A stretch of DNA of 25,424 nt from Bacillota bacterium (GCA_019423125.1 JAHZBZ010000011.1:1-25424), one strand, 5' to 3'. Counted from the first letter of the stretch, positions 1-8,130 are shown. Made by a program: numbers and translations. Notes: generated by a model from the sequence alone, not told the origin.

Positions 1-92
1 TTTTTGATTTGCCTTGTACTATTCTTTCTTCGTACTATGCAGTTGTCAATCTTCTCTACCTTTCGACAGAAAGGGCTGCCTCAATCGACAGC
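1..92 (-). other. Transcribed leader of a gene lying beyond the left edge
   Basis: This is the stretch downstream of the leftward promoter at 99-127; no convincing coding sequence is visible in it. On the minus strand it contains a small hairpin (CCTTTC, loop TGTC, GAAAGG) and then a purine-rich piece with CGAAGAAAGAATAGTAC. That piece resembles the first bases of T-box leaders, but the specifier loop and the antiterminator T-box sequence would lie outside the window, so the class cannot be assigned. It may simply be an ordinary untranslated region. Confidence 0.3.
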
Positions 93-98
93 TTAGTT

Positions 99-127
99 AT
101 GATAACACTTTTCCTATAGGAAGTCAA
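99..127 (-). promoter_or_regulatory. Sigma-A promoter firing leftward out of the window
   Basis: On the minus strand TTGACT (122-127) is followed after exactly 17 bases by TATCAT (99-104). The surrounding 240 bases are AT-rich compared with the rest of the window. It should drive a minus-strand gene whose start lies off the left edge. Confidence 0.6.
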
Positions 128-237
128 GTATTTTTTCCCGATTTTGCAAAAAAACTTTTCTGCTGTCGAAAAGCCCGTTTTTTGTTTACGTCTGCTCTTT
201 GATACGGACGGATTTCTCTCTACATTATTATAATTAT

Positions 238-267
238 GAAAGAAGCGGGCGCACGTGCGCCCGCTTC
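238..267 (-). terminator. Terminator hairpin after the phosphohexomutase gene
   Basis: A perfect 26-base palindrome at 242-267 has 13-base arms beginning GAAGCGGGC. It starts 15 bases downstream of the stop codon of the minus-strand phosphohexomutase gene. The following tract on the minus strand is only TTTC, so it may be a weak terminator or mainly a 3'-end stabilising hairpin. Confidence 0.6.
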
Positions 268-281
268 CCGAAAGCCTTGAT

Positions 282-1988
282 TTATTTGAGGAATGCCTCG
301 AAGCTCGTCTTCATCTTCTCAAACGACTTTTCCGCCGCCTCTTCGTCCTTCGCGCGGACGGAGTAGTAGATCTTGAGCTTGGGTTCGGTGCCGCTGGGAC
401 GCACGCAGATGAAGCTGCCGTTTTCCAGCTCATAATAGACCGCATTGGTCTTGGGGATGTTGAGCGTCTCTTCCGTGCCGTCGACGAGGCGGCGCACCGA
501 CGCGGAATAATCGCGCACGGCTACGACGTTGTAGATGTCGAACTTCTCCACCTTTTTGGTCTTGAGCGAATCGACGAGCGCGTTCATCTCCTTCATCGCA
601 TTGAGCCCGTCGAACTTGATGCTGATGTTGCGGTCGAGCACATACTGATAGCGCGCATAGATGTCCTGCAGGATGCCGTACACCGACTGCTGTTTATAGG
701 TATAGTAGCAGACCATCTCGGCGCAGAGCATGGAAGCCACGACCGCGTCTTTGTCGCGGCTGCCCTCGGTGCCGCGCAGATAGCCGCAGCTCTCCTCGAA
801 GCCGAACAGGAAGGTCTTTGCCTTGGTCGCCTCGTATTCCTTGATCTTTTCGCCGATGAACTTGAACCCGACGGGGACATCGACCAGTTCGACGCCGAAA
901 TCGTCGCAGATCGCCTTTGCCATGCCCGTCGTGACGAAGCTCTTCACGACGACGCCGTTTTCGGGAAGCTTCTTGTCCTCTTTGAGCCTGGACAGAATAT
1001 AGTTGAGCAGGAGGATGCCGACCTGGTTGCCCGAAAGCGCGACGAACTCGCCCTTGTCGTCCTTGATCGCGACGCCGAGGCGGTCGGAATCGGGGTCGGT
1101 GCCGAACACGACGTCCGCGTCGATCTTGCGCGCGAGCGCGATGCCCATGGACAGCGTCTCTTTGAACTCGGGGTTCGGCACCTCGACGGTGGAGAACTCG
1201 GTGTCCTTTTTGACCTGTTCGGGAACGACGGTGACGTTGATCTTGAGTTTTTTGAGGATGGTCGTGACGGGAACGTATCCGCTGCCGTGCACGGGCGTAT
1301 AGACGAGCTTGAGGTTTTTGCCCACCTTTTTGACTGCCTCTTTGGAGAGGGTGAGCTTAGAGATCTTTTTATAATAGCTCTTGTCAACCGAATCGGGCAC
1401 TTCTCGGATGAATCCGTTGTCCGCCTCGGCGACGGAGAAATAGTCGGAGATCTTCTCGATGAACCCGACGACGACAGCGGTCGCTTCGGGGGACATCTGT
1501 GCGCCGTCCTCGCCGTAGACCTTGTAGCCGTTGTATTCCTTCGGGTTGTGGCTCGCCGTGATCATGATGCCCGCGACGGTGCCGAGCTTGCGCACCGAAT
1601 AGGAGAGCATGGGGACGGGGTGCACGTCGCCGAACAGATAGGCGACGATGCCGTTTGCCGCGAGCACACCTGCCGCGGCGCGCGCGAACACATCCGATTT
1701 GCGGCGGGTGTCGTAGGAGATGACGACGCCGCGTTTCATGGCGGCTTCGCCGAGCGACTTGACGTATTCCGCAAGGCCCTGCGTCGCACGGCGGACGGTG
1801 TAGACGTTCATCATGTTCGTGCCGTAGCCGATGATGCCGCGCATGCCCGCGGTGCCGAACTCGAGCTCGGCGCCGAAGCGGTATTCGATCGCCTTCGCGT
1901 CGCCCTTGATCGACTCAAGCTCCGCCCTTCCTTCTTCGCAAAGTGCGGGATTTTCCAGCCACTGTCTGTAAACAGACTGATAATCCAT
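282..1988 (-). CDS. pgcA: Phosphoglucomutase/phosphomannomutase (alpha-D-phosphohexomutase)
   Basis: This cytoplasmic enzyme interconverts hexose 1- and 6-phosphates, most likely glucose, which supplies glucose 1-phosphate for UDP-glucose and envelope polymers. The 568 residues carry all four family signatures in order: the phosphoserine loop TASHNP (Ser146) followed by EYNGYKVYGEDG; the Mg-binding loop DPDSDR (298-303); the sugar-binding loop GFEES (396-400); and the phosphate-binding loop RPSGTEPK (530-537). Length and motif wording fit the PgcA/PGM2-like subgroup rather than the shorter ManB or GlmM proteins. The ATG at 1988 has CGGAGGT seven bases upstream. The gene is alone on its transcript, with a hairpin terminator after it. 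Sugar specificity cannot be read from sequence alone, so the symbol is by analogy with Bacillus subtilis. Confidence 0.95.
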   Translation of the reverse strand: MDYQSVYRQWLENPALCEEGRAELESIKGDAKAIEYRFGAELEFGTAGMRGIIGYGTNMMNVYTVRRATQGLAEYVKSLGEAAMKRGVVISYDTRRKSDVFARAAAGVLAANGIVAYLFGDVHPVPMLSYSVRKLGTVAGIMITASHNPKEYNGYKVYGEDGAQMSPEATAVVVGFIEKISDYFSVAEADNGFIREVPDSVDKSYYKKISKLTLSKEAVKKVGKNLKLVYTPVHGSGYVPVTTILKKLKINVTVVPEQVKKDTEFSTVEVPNPEFKETLSMGIALARKIDADVVFGTDPDSDRLGVAIKDDKGEFVALSGNQVGILLLNYILSRLKEDKKLPENGVVVKSFVTTGMAKAICDDFGVELVDVPVGFKFIGEKIKEYEATKAKTFLFGFEESCGYLRGTEGSRDKDAVVASMLCAEMVCYYTYKQQSVYGILQDIYARYQYVLDRNISIKFDGLNAMKEMNALVDSLKTKKVEKFDIYNVVAVRDYSASVRRLVDGTEETLNIPKTNAVYYELENGSFICVRPSGTEPKLKIYYSVRAKDEEAAEKSFEKMKTSFEAFLK

Positions 1989-2085
1989 AAATTAGACCTC
2001 CGATTCAATTACACGTTTTTTATGTTTCCCCCCGTGCGGCAAGCCGCATGAGGCCGTAACGCCCTTGCGGGCGGAACTGTCTTTT

Positions 2086-3060
2086 TCAGATCTCGAAATC
2101 GTCGTAGAAATTTTCTTCGCTCTTGTCCTCTTTGGGCTTGACGATGTTGTCCGCCGCGAGGAAGTACTTTTTCTTGTTGTCCTCGTAATAGCTCACAAAC
2201 TGGATGGCGATGAGCATGATGTACGTCATGGGAATGGTGATCAGAAGCGCCGCGCCGAAACTCGCGATCGCGCCGAGCACGTTGACGAGGAGGATGATGT
2301 AGACGGTGATCAGATAGGTCGCGAACAGCGAGGCAAAGCGCGAGCGGCCGATGCGGAAGCTCTTTTTAAGCGCCGCGCCCAGGCTCATGCCGTCGCTGAC
2401 CATTGCGGGGACCGCATCGCTGAACAGCGTGAGCTTGACCGCCTGCGAGGCAATCAGGAGCGCCACCGAGAGCATGAGTGCGACGACGGAGGCGATGACC
2501 CCTACCGAAATGATGCTGAGCAGAATGAGGAAGAACACATAGCAGAGCGCGACGACGAGGATGTCGTAGACAAAAGTGACGGGCACATACACGACGTGCC
2601 AGAGCGCCGCCCTGCCGAGATTGCTGACAAACGCGCCCGAGACGGACGTCTTTGCATAGCTGGACATGCGATCGTCGAGCACCTTGCCGAAGACGTAATT
2701 GCCCATGCCGCCCAAGAAGCGGGTGATCAGCAGGATCGCCGTGAGGCTGACAAAGAAAAAGACGACGTTGGACGACCGCTCGCGTATGAAGGCGAGCAGT
2801 GCCGAGATCTTGTCCTGCAATTCGGGCGCAAAGCCCGCGAGAAAGGCGGAATCGCCCGAGGCGAGCGCCTTGAAGAACTGATGAAGGAGATCGAGCACGT
2901 CGTTGAACGCACTGCTGGTGAAGAGCATGTTGAGCGTCGGATACAGCAACGCCGCCGAAAGCGCGATCGCAAGGACGCCGACGATGATCTTATACAGCAG
3001 AAGTTTGAAGTTCAGCACAAAGTTGTCGATCAGAAGATTCAGAGCGTTTTTAAAGACCAA
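2086..3060 (-). CDS. Multi-pass membrane protein of unknown function (second gene of pair)
   Basis: The 324-residue protein has about six strongly hydrophobic segments, including one near residues 18-42, several in the middle (FFFVSLTAILLI, VFFLILLSIISVGVIASVVALML) and two near the C terminus. It ends in a charged, acidic cytoplasmic-looking tail (KPKEDKSEEN). The family is not recognised. The start is a TTG at 3060: AGGAGGT lies eight bases upstream and the next in-frame ATG is about 45 residues further in, inside the hydrophobic region. The gene lies 16 bases after the related-looking 273-residue membrane protein and shares its promoter at 3950-3978. A role as a paired membrane complex is inference from co-transcription and similar size and topology. 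Confidence 0.85.
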   Translation of the reverse strand: MVFKNALNLLIDNFVLNFKLLLYKIIVGVLAIALSAALLYPTLNMLFTSSAFNDVLDLLHQFFKALASGDSAFLAGFAPELQDKISALLAFIRERSSNVVFFFVSLTAILLITRFLGGMGNYVFGKVLDDRMSSYAKTSVSGAFVSNLGRAALWHVVYVPVTFVYDILVVALCYVFFLILLSIISVGVIASVVALMLSVALLIASQAVKLTLFSDAVPAMVSDGMSLGAALKKSFRIGRSRFASLFATYLITVYIILLVNVLGAIASFGAALLITIPMTYIMLIAIQFVSYYEDNKKKYFLAADNIVKPKEDKSEENFYDDFEI

Positions 3061-3076
3061 GACGCCGCACCTCCTC

Positions 3077-3898
3077 TCAGTATTTTTTTTCGAGATCGGC
3101 GCGCTCTTCGCCCGTCAGATCAAAATAGACGACGAACATGAGCGCGAAGAAATAGAGAAACAGGACGAGGATGATCAGCTCAAGGGAGATGAATTCGATG
3201 AGCACAAAGCCCGTCATCACTGCCAGCCAGACAAAGAAGAACTGGAGCACTACCCCCGCGAGCACGGGCAAAAGGACGGCGAGCAGCAGACTGCGGCCCT
3301 TTGCTCCCGCGATCAGGCGGTTGGAATAGGCGAGCGCCTCGAAGAGGTTGTACCCCGTGACGAGACGGCAAGGGATCCACAGCAGACAGAGCATGCCGAT
3401 CCAGCACAGCAACGCGATGAGCGCGAGATAGGTGATGAGGACGACGATGAACCGCGCCACCCCGCCCAAAAAGAGCACTTCCGCAAACAGCAGGCCTGCG
3501 GCGATCAGCGCCCATATCTCATAGACCGCCACGCCGATCAGCATGACGGTGAGAACGGTCAGGAAGTTGTAATTGAACCTGCCGCCCAACCCCTTGAGCG
3601 AGCGCGAGCCGATGCGCATGTGCTTTTCGATGAAGCCGAGCAACATCGGCGCGCAGACGAGCGAACAGACGAAGCACACGAGCACAAACGGCCAGCGCCC
3701 CGAAACGGCGGGCGAAAGAAAGACGAAGATCTGCCGAAAATCAATGTCCGAGCGCGCCGAAAGAACGTTGTCAAGGATCACCTCAAGATTTTTGAAATCC
3801 ATGGAGGAGCTCAGAAAATAAGAGGGCAACAGCGCGAAGATGAAGATGAATATGAAATTTTTGAAGACATAGGCAAACGCCCCGCCGATGTATTTCAA
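3077..3898 (-). CDS. Multi-pass membrane protein of unknown function (first gene of pair)
   Basis: The 273-residue protein has roughly five to six transmembrane segments (for example FIFIFIFALLPSYFL, VLTVMLIGVAVYEIWALIAAGLLF and a C-terminal block rich in Phe, Leu and Val) and a short charged tail ending LEKKY. The start is TTG at 3898, preceded by an AGGAG-type site in AGAGGAGAGGGAGC; the first in-frame ATG is 32 residues later and would remove the first membrane segment. Its TGA stop is part of the ribosome binding region of the next gene, so the two are translationally close. No family is recognised. The promoter is 50 bases upstream. Confidence 0.85.
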   Translation of the reverse strand: MKYIGGAFAYVFKNFIFIFIFALLPSYFLSSSMDFKNLEVILDNVLSARSDIDFRQIFVFLSPAVSGRWPFVLVCFVCSLVCAPMLLGFIEKHMRIGSRSLKGLGGRFNYNFLTVLTVMLIGVAVYEIWALIAAGLLFAEVLFLGGVARFIVVLITYLALIALLCWIGMLCLLWIPCRLVTGYNLFEALAYSNRLIAGAKGRSLLLAVLLPVLAGVVLQFFFVWLAVMTGFVLIEFISLELIILVLFLYFFALMFVVYFDLTGEERADLEKKY

Positions 3899-3949
3899 GC
3901 TCCCTCTCCTCTGTGTTTTCCGTGATTTCGGGATGTTTTCCCTTCACTC

Positions 3950-3978
3950 ATTATATAATAAAAAGCGCCTCTTGTAAA
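3950..3978 (-). promoter_or_regulatory. Sigma-A promoter of the two-gene membrane protein operon
   Basis: On the minus strand TTTACA (3973-3978) and TATAAT (3950-3955) are separated by 17 bases. Transcription would begin near 3943 and give a short leader of about 45 bases before the TTG start at 3898. Confidence 0.8.
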
Positions 3979-4009
3979 GCCTTTCGCCGATTTTCATGCG
4001 ATTTTTTCT

Positions 4010-4051
4010 GCGTGCGCGTGCGCGGGCGCCGACGCGCGCGCACGCGCACGC
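4010..4051. repeat. Long GC-only inverted repeat in an intergenic gap
   Basis: Arms 4010-4024 and 4037-4051 are perfect 15-base inverted copies around a 12-base loop. Both arms alternate purine and pyrimidine almost throughout (GCGTGCGCG type), a pattern known to favour left-handed DNA. No run of U follows the stem on either strand, so it is not a standard intrinsic terminator. It sits between the terminator at 4074-4103 and the promoter at 3950-3978. Confidence 0.7.
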
Positions 4052-4073
4052 GGAATACGCGCGATAGAGCGCG

Positions 4074-4103
4074 AAAAACGGCGGACCTTCACGAGGTCCG
4101 CCG
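4074..4103 (-). terminator. Strong terminator closing the phage-derived cassette
   Basis: A perfect 10-base-pair stem (4079-4088 with 4094-4103, loop of 5) is followed on the minus strand by TTTTT. It begins seven bases after the stop codon of the last cassette gene, so the cassette transcript ends here and does not run into the membrane protein operon. Confidence 0.85.
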
Positions 4104-4109
4104 CGGCGT

Positions 4110-4589
4110 TTAAGTCTGCATCATCAGCAGCAGCTGCACGAGATAGTCGTAATAGGACCCGAGATAGTCCTTCGCGACCGCATCGTTGTTCAGATCCTCG
4201 AGCGCGAGCGCGAGGTCGTCGTAGGCGAGATAGTAATTCTTCACCGCGACGTAGCGGTCGCGCATGGGCAGAGAGTAATCCACCTCGTAGGGCGCGCTGT
4301 CGGGGTCGATTCCCTCGCCGGGCTCCGTTCCGCCGCCCTCGTTTTCCGCATACAGCGCGGCGAGGCTCTCGTCCAGGTCTTTCTGGATGCGCAGGAGCGT
4401 CGAATCGTACTCCTCCCTGCGCTTTTCGATCGCGCGGTCCATCGCGCTCGAGCGGAACGCGCGCCGCCCGAGCGCGTCCTCTTTGATCTCGTACACGTCC
4501 TCCTCCATCTCGTCGTAGGCATCCAGGCTTTGCTCGTTCGCCTCCTCGATCAGGCGGTTGACCGCGCTTTCGAGTTCTTCCTGCGTCAT
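4110..4589 (-). CDS. Small acidic helical protein, last gene of the phage cassette
   Basis: This 159-residue protein is not recognised. It is very acidic, with predicted long helices in the first 85 residues (rich in Glu, Arg, Leu and Ala, likely coiled coil), a Gly/Pro/Glu linker (GGGTEPGEG) and a second helical Tyr-rich part near the C terminus (YYDYLVQLLLMMQT). There is no signal peptide or membrane segment. Its ATG overlaps the stop of the upstream gene as ATGA and has AAGGAGGT five bases before it, so it is tightly coupled to the beta-rich structural gene. A virion-neck or assembly role is inferred only from position. Confidence 0.75.
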   Translation of the reverse strand: MTQEELESAVNRLIEEANEQSLDAYDEMEEDVYEIKEDALGRRAFRSSAMDRAIEKRREEYDSTLLRIQKDLDESLAALYAENEGGGTEPGEGIDPDSAPYEVDYSLPMRDRYVAVKNYYLAYDDLALALEDLNNDAVAKDYLGSYYDYLVQLLLMMQT

Positions 4590-5863
4590 GTTTCACCTCC
4601 TTCGGCGTCCGCAAACAGCGCCGAGATCCTCTTCACGCTCCCCTCGCCCCGCTCGCCGCACGCCGAAAAGACAAACGAACGGCCGGGCAGGTTGAGCAGC
4701 AATCGCTGCGTCCCGCCATGTACGCGCGCCGTGCGCACGCCGTCGCCGCGCACGCGGAGCAGGAACTCCCCTTCCGCGGTCACGACTGCCTCGCGCAAGA
4801 GGGCGCGCCCGCCGCCGAAGGGGAACAGCTCCTCCCCTTCCCAAAACGAGACGCCTTCCGCGTCGCCCTTGCCGACGGTACGCACCCCGTCGCCGCAGAC
4901 GAAGACCTTTCCGCCGCCCGAAGAGAGCGACCGCGCCTGCGTGCGGAAAAACACCGCTTCCTCATCCCCGAACACGCCGAGCATTTTTTTCACGCCCGTT
5001 CCCGTGCGCACGGGCGCGAGAAGGACGTACGCCTCCGCACACCCCGCCGCCGTCGCCTGCGCCGCGTCCGCGATACAGGCGGCATATTCGGGGAAAAAGT
5101 TGCGCACGGTGCTCCCGTCAAAGGAGTGCAGGCCGTCCGCGCCCAGCCAGACGAGCTTTCCGAGCGCCTCTGCGACGGTGCCCTCCGCGACAGGCGCGAG
5201 CGTCGCGATGTCGACGAGCTCGAACTCGTCCTGCACACCGCGCGCGCGGAGCCGCTGCAGGCGGCGCTCGCGAAAGAGGTACAGGTCGTTTTCGTAGGCG
5301 ACGAGCGCGACGACCGCGCCCCCTTCGTCGGGGAACTCCATCGTGCCGCCGCGCACCCGCCCGATGACGAAGTCGTAGCATTCGCGCGGCGCGCTGTAAT
5401 ACAGCTTGCCCTCCTCCGCGCGCTTTCCGACCCACAGCCGCTCGTACGAATAGGCGGCAAAGTCGAATGTCGGGATGCCGCCTTTATACGCGATGCCCTC
5501 GGCGGTCAGCACCGCGACCTGTTTTCCGTCCGAAAAGACGAGGCTCTCCTCCTCGCCGTAGGCGCTCATCCACGCGGGGCGGCGCGAAAAGCTGACATCC
5601 GTCTGCGAGGCAAAGCTCCCGCCCGGCGGCACAAAGTACATATACCCGTTCTCGCACCAGAAGGCGTAACCCGTCCCCGCGGGCACGCGGAGCGGGTAGA
5701 CCGCGACGGGCGCGGAATCCTGCGGCAGTACGATGCCCGCGTCCGCGAGCCTGCCCGTGCGCGCGATGCCGTCCGCCTTTTCCTCGAACCCGAACGAACA
5801 CAGCGCCCCGCCGCGCGGCGAGACGCCGAGCGAAAGCTGCAACCGCTTCGTGCGCGCGCTCAT
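4586..5863 (-). CDS. Phage neck/DNA-stabilisation-like beta-structured protein
   Basis: This 425-residue protein is rich in beta-strand repeats with Gly/Asp turns, lacks a signal peptide and contains RLWVGKRAEEGKLYYSAP followed by an aromatic/Asp turn. That kind of block is seen in beta-propeller proteins of podovirus necks (compare P22 gp10 or T7 gp12). Its place after the capsid and connector genes fits a protein that closes the head after packaging. The ATG at 5863 overlaps the upstream stop as ATGA and has GAGGT eight bases before it; a GTG three codons earlier is less likely. The assignment rests on architecture and order, not on a firm family motif. Confidence 0.6.
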   Translation of the reverse strand: MSARTKRLQLSLGVSPRGGALCSFGFEEKADGIARTGRLADAGIVLPQDSAPVAVYPLRVPAGTGYAFWCENGYMYFVPPGGSFASQTDVSFSRRPAWMSAYGEEESLVFSDGKQVAVLTAEGIAYKGGIPTFDFAAYSYERLWVGKRAEEGKLYYSAPRECYDFVIGRVRGGTMEFPDEGGAVVALVAYENDLYLFRERRLQRLRARGVQDEFELVDIATLAPVAEGTVAEALGKLVWLGADGLHSFDGSTVRNFFPEYAACIADAAQATAAGCAEAYVLLAPVRTGTGVKKMLGVFGDEEAVFFRTQARSLSSGGGKVFVCGDGVRTVGKGDAEGVSFWEGEELFPFGGGRALLREAVVTAEGEFLLRVRGDGVRTARVHGGTQRLLLNLPGRSFVFSACGERGEGSVKRISALFADAEGGET

Positions 5864-6414
5864 ACCCAGCACCTCATCTTCAGCCGTCCGCCCCGCTCGC
5901 GGCAGGCGCAGGCGAGCGCGTCGCGGTAGCGCCTGTCGAGCAGAGAGGCGGCGTCGAACATTCCGCTCATCAGCGCAAATTCACTCGCCGTGCCCAGCGC
6001 GAGCAGCCTGCCGTCGCCCTTTATGCACAGTTCCGCGTCGTCCGACGCCGTCTTGACGCGCGGGCGGTAGGTATAGGCGATGCGTACCTTCCCCGCGGGC
6101 GTGCGCACGCCGTCCGCATTCGCGACGAACCGCACACGCGCGCCGTTTTCGGCGTACACCGCGACGATCTCGAGCGGAGGGACGCGGAAGGCGCCGTAGA
6201 GCACCGTCCCGTCCGAGAGAAATTCCTCCTCGGCGCGCAGGGGCAGATAGTCGAGCGCGATCTCGTTCTCCGCGAGGTTGTAACAGCGGAGCAGGGTCTC
6301 CTCCTCCCTGCGCATCTGCGCCGCCTCCGCGCCGTTCTTGCCGGTGAGGAAGTCGCTCAGATCCTGTCTGCCGCAGAGCTCCGCGGCAGTGACCATGATT
6401 TCCTTGACTTTCAT
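5860..6414 (-). CDS. Head-tail connector (head completion) like protein
   Basis: The 184-residue protein begins with an alpha-helical part (KVKEIMVTAAELCGRQDL, then a helix around AAQMRREEETLLRCYNLAENEI) and continues with a beta-strand region (AFRVPPLEIVAVY, GKVRIAYTYRP) before another helical end. Helical start, small beta domain and position directly after the capsid gene fit phage connector or adaptor proteins that dock on the portal. Cysteines near the C terminus (ACACRERGG, MRCWV) have no obvious metal-site spacing. The ATG at 6414 has AAGGAGGAG just upstream. It is separated from the capsid gene by a terminator and overlaps the next gene. Confidence 0.6.
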   Translation of the reverse strand: MKVKEIMVTAAELCGRQDLSDFLTGKNGAEAAQMRREEETLLRCYNLAENEIALDYLPLRAEEEFLSDGTVLYGAFRVPPLEIVAVYAENGARVRFVANADGVRTPAGKVRIAYTYRPRVKTASDDAELCIKGDGRLLALGTASEFALMSGMFDAASLLDRRYRDALACACRERGGRLKMRCWV

Positions 6415-6463
6415 GTCTCCTCCTTTTCCCTTATTCCTGCTTTGTCCCCGCGTTGCCGCAAGG

Positions 6464-6491
6464 AAAAAAGAGCGGGGGCGTCGCCCCCGCT
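6464..6491 (-). terminator. Terminator between capsid and connector genes
   Basis: A GC-only stem (AGCGGGGGC paired with its complement, 6471-6491) is followed on the minus strand by CTTTTTTCC. It lies 10 bases after the capsid stop codon and inside the cassette, so the downstream connector genes are reached only by readthrough or from an unseen promoter. Confidence 0.8.
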
Positions 6492-6501
6492 CCCGAAAAA
6501 A

Positions 6502-7671
6502 TTATTTCTCCGTGATACCCGAGAGCATCGCCTGCCCGCAGGGGCGGGTGCAGATGAGGTCGGCGTATTTGACGAGCGTCGCCGTGTAGAGCGGCTTGCC
6601 GGGCACCTGTCTGAGTACCCTGCCGTCGTCTCCCTCCAGCCATTTCCAGTCGCACAGCTGGTGCAGGCAGAAGTCGTCGGTGTTGAGCAGGTACATCGTG
6701 CCTTCGGGGCAGAAGCGGTCCGCGACGACGGGGATGCCGTTGTAGGTGATCGCGGTGTAGCCGCCCTCGAGCTGGGTGGTGTTGACGAAGCGCTTGTCCG
6801 CGGAGAGGATCTCCTGCAGCGCGCGCTTGACGCCCCAGCTGCACACGATGAAGTTGACGCGGCTGCCCGCCGTCTCCTCGAGGTGGTCGATCGCCGTCTG
6901 GAGCGCCGTCTCGGTGAGCGTGCCCACCCCGCTCTTCATGTACGGGATCATCCATTTATGCGTCGCGCGGTCCAGGCCGTACAGCGAGCCGCTGTCCTTG
7001 AAGATGGCGCCCAGTCCCGTGAGCTCGAGGTTGTATGAGCCCTGCACGCAGACAAGGCAGCCCTCCGTGACGGACGTGAGCGTGCCCGAAGCGAGGGTGA
7101 TCGTCTTTGCCGTGCGGTCGACCGCCGCGATGCGAAGGCCGGTCGCGCCCGAGACGGGCTCGCCCGCCGAGCTCAGGAAGTCGACGACCATCCCCTCGAT
7201 CACGTTTTTGACGCTGTCGACGGCGACGGTGGTGCCGCTCGCGGCGTCCGCGGTCTTGCACAGCACGCCCGTGCCGTCGCCGAAGAGCATCCTGCCGAAG
7301 TTGAAAGAAGAGGACTTGATCAGCCCGTCCATCTCCGCGTTGAGCAGGTTGACGAATGCGCCCGCGTTGTTTTCGGAGGCGCGCACCGCCTTATCGCTGA
7401 TCTCGAGCGTGCCGTACAGGTTTTTGAGCGTCGTGACGAACTGCTCATAGTTGTTGCCCGCCGCGGCGGGGAGAGCCCCCTCCTCGGTGCCCGCGCCGAC
7501 GCCGCCGTTGACGCCGTACTGCGCCAGCCTGCGGATCTCCTTGCCCCAGACGTCGGCGGTGGACTGTTTGATCTTCGCCAGGAGCGGGTTCACGGCAGTG
7601 TTGAGCTGCTCGGAGACCACGCCCAGATAAAAACTTTTCAATGCGCTGTCCGCGCTTGTCATCGTCACCAT
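6502..7671 (-). CDS. Phage major capsid protein
   Basis: The 389-residue protein has the order expected of an HK97-fold capsid protein: a helical N-arm (LKSFYLGVVSEQLNTAVNPL), a spine helix region, an inserted beta domain at about 145-220 (GTTVAVDSVKNVIEGMVV onward), then the A-domain with NFIVCSWGVKRALQEI and the late block ITYNGIPVVADRFCPEGTMYLL. The last type of block, target strand then exact small peptide, is typical of capsid proteins of Firmicute phages. It follows a small scaffold-like protein, as in P22 and related phages. The ATG at 7671 has AAGGAG about 14 bases upstream, which is a long spacing; ATG three codons later is an alternative. The terminator immediately after it would make this the last highly expressed gene of the first transcript. 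Confidence 0.88.
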   Translation of the reverse strand: MVTMTSADSALKSFYLGVVSEQLNTAVNPLLAKIKQSTADVWGKEIRRLAQYGVNGGVGAGTEEGALPAAAGNNYEQFVTTLKNLYGTLEISDKAVRASENNAGAFVNLLNAEMDGLIKSSSFNFGRMLFGDGTGVLCKTADAASGTTVAVDSVKNVIEGMVVDFLSSAGEPVSGATGLRIAAVDRTAKTITLASGTLTSVTEGCLVCVQGSYNLELTGLGAIFKDSGSLYGLDRATHKWMIPYMKSGVGTLTETALQTAIDHLEETAGSRVNFIVCSWGVKRALQEILSADKRFVNTTQLEGGYTAITYNGIPVVADRFCPEGTMYLLNTDDFCLHQLCDWKWLEGDDGRVLRQVPGKPLYTATLVKYADLICTRPCGQAMLSGITEK

Positions 7672-7702
7672 ATTTCAGATAGTCACTCCTTGTGCTTATT
7701 TT

Positions 7703-8089
7703 TTATTTTCTGCGGAAGAGGTCCTCCGCGAGCCTGCCCGCCTCTTCGAGGGAGCGCACGCGGGGCGGGGGCGCGACTGTTCCCGCGCCGCCCTCCGCCA
7801 TGATGTACGGCGGGCGCGCGGAGAGGCACGCCTCCACCGCGCGTTTCACGCGCGCGTCGAAGTCCTCCGCTTTTTCCTCTGCGGACGGTTCGGGCGCCGC
7901 CGCGCCCTCCGCCCGTTCCCTACCCTCCAATTCGCGCAGACGCTGACTGCGGCGGGTAAACTCAGCCTCCAGCGAATTGTACGCGCTCAGAAGGGCATCC
8001 ACGCTCTTGAATTTTCCCAGACCCGCGCCTGCCGCGCCTGCTTCCGTGCGAGCCTCCGCTCCCTGCGCCGCCGCGGCGTCCTGCGCCAT
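7703..8089 (-). CDS. Scaffolding-like capsid assembly protein
   Basis: This 128-residue protein is Ala/Glu/Arg rich and mostly helical, with the block FKSVDALLSAYNSLEAEFTRRSQRLRELE broken here as FKSVDALLSAYNSLEAEF then a charged coiled coil, and a Pro-rich low-complexity stretch near residue 105. Composition, size and position between portal and capsid genes match phage scaffolding proteins, which are poorly conserved in sequence. The start at 8089 is chosen because GGAG lies nine bases upstream. An ATG at 8134 overlaps the portal stop as ATGA and would add 15 residues but has no ribosome binding site; translational coupling could still use it. Confidence 0.7.
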   Translation of the reverse strand: MAQDAAAAQGAEARTEAGAAGAGLGKFKSVDALLSAYNSLEAEFTRRSQRLRELEGRERAEGAAAPEPSAEEKAEDFDARVKRAVEACLSARPPYIMAEGGAGTVAPPPRVRSLEEAGRLAEDLFRRK

Positions 8090-8130
8090 GTTTTCCTTCT
8101 CCAAACTTCTTTCCTCCCGATTTATTTTGA

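Noticed and set aside
14..202. 62-codon plus-strand open frame
   Set aside because: It has no ribosome binding site and runs across the leftward promoter in AT-rich DNA.
255..2051. 598-codon plus-strand open frame
   Set aside because: It lies entirely antisense to the phosphohexomutase gene, has no ribosome binding site and encodes an Arg/Asp/His/Leu-rich product typical of the shadow frame of a GC-rich gene.
2034..2073. Terminator of the membrane protein operon
   Set aside because: Two small hairpins exist (2034-2047 and 2060-2073), but neither is followed by a U run on the minus strand, so no confident call is made.
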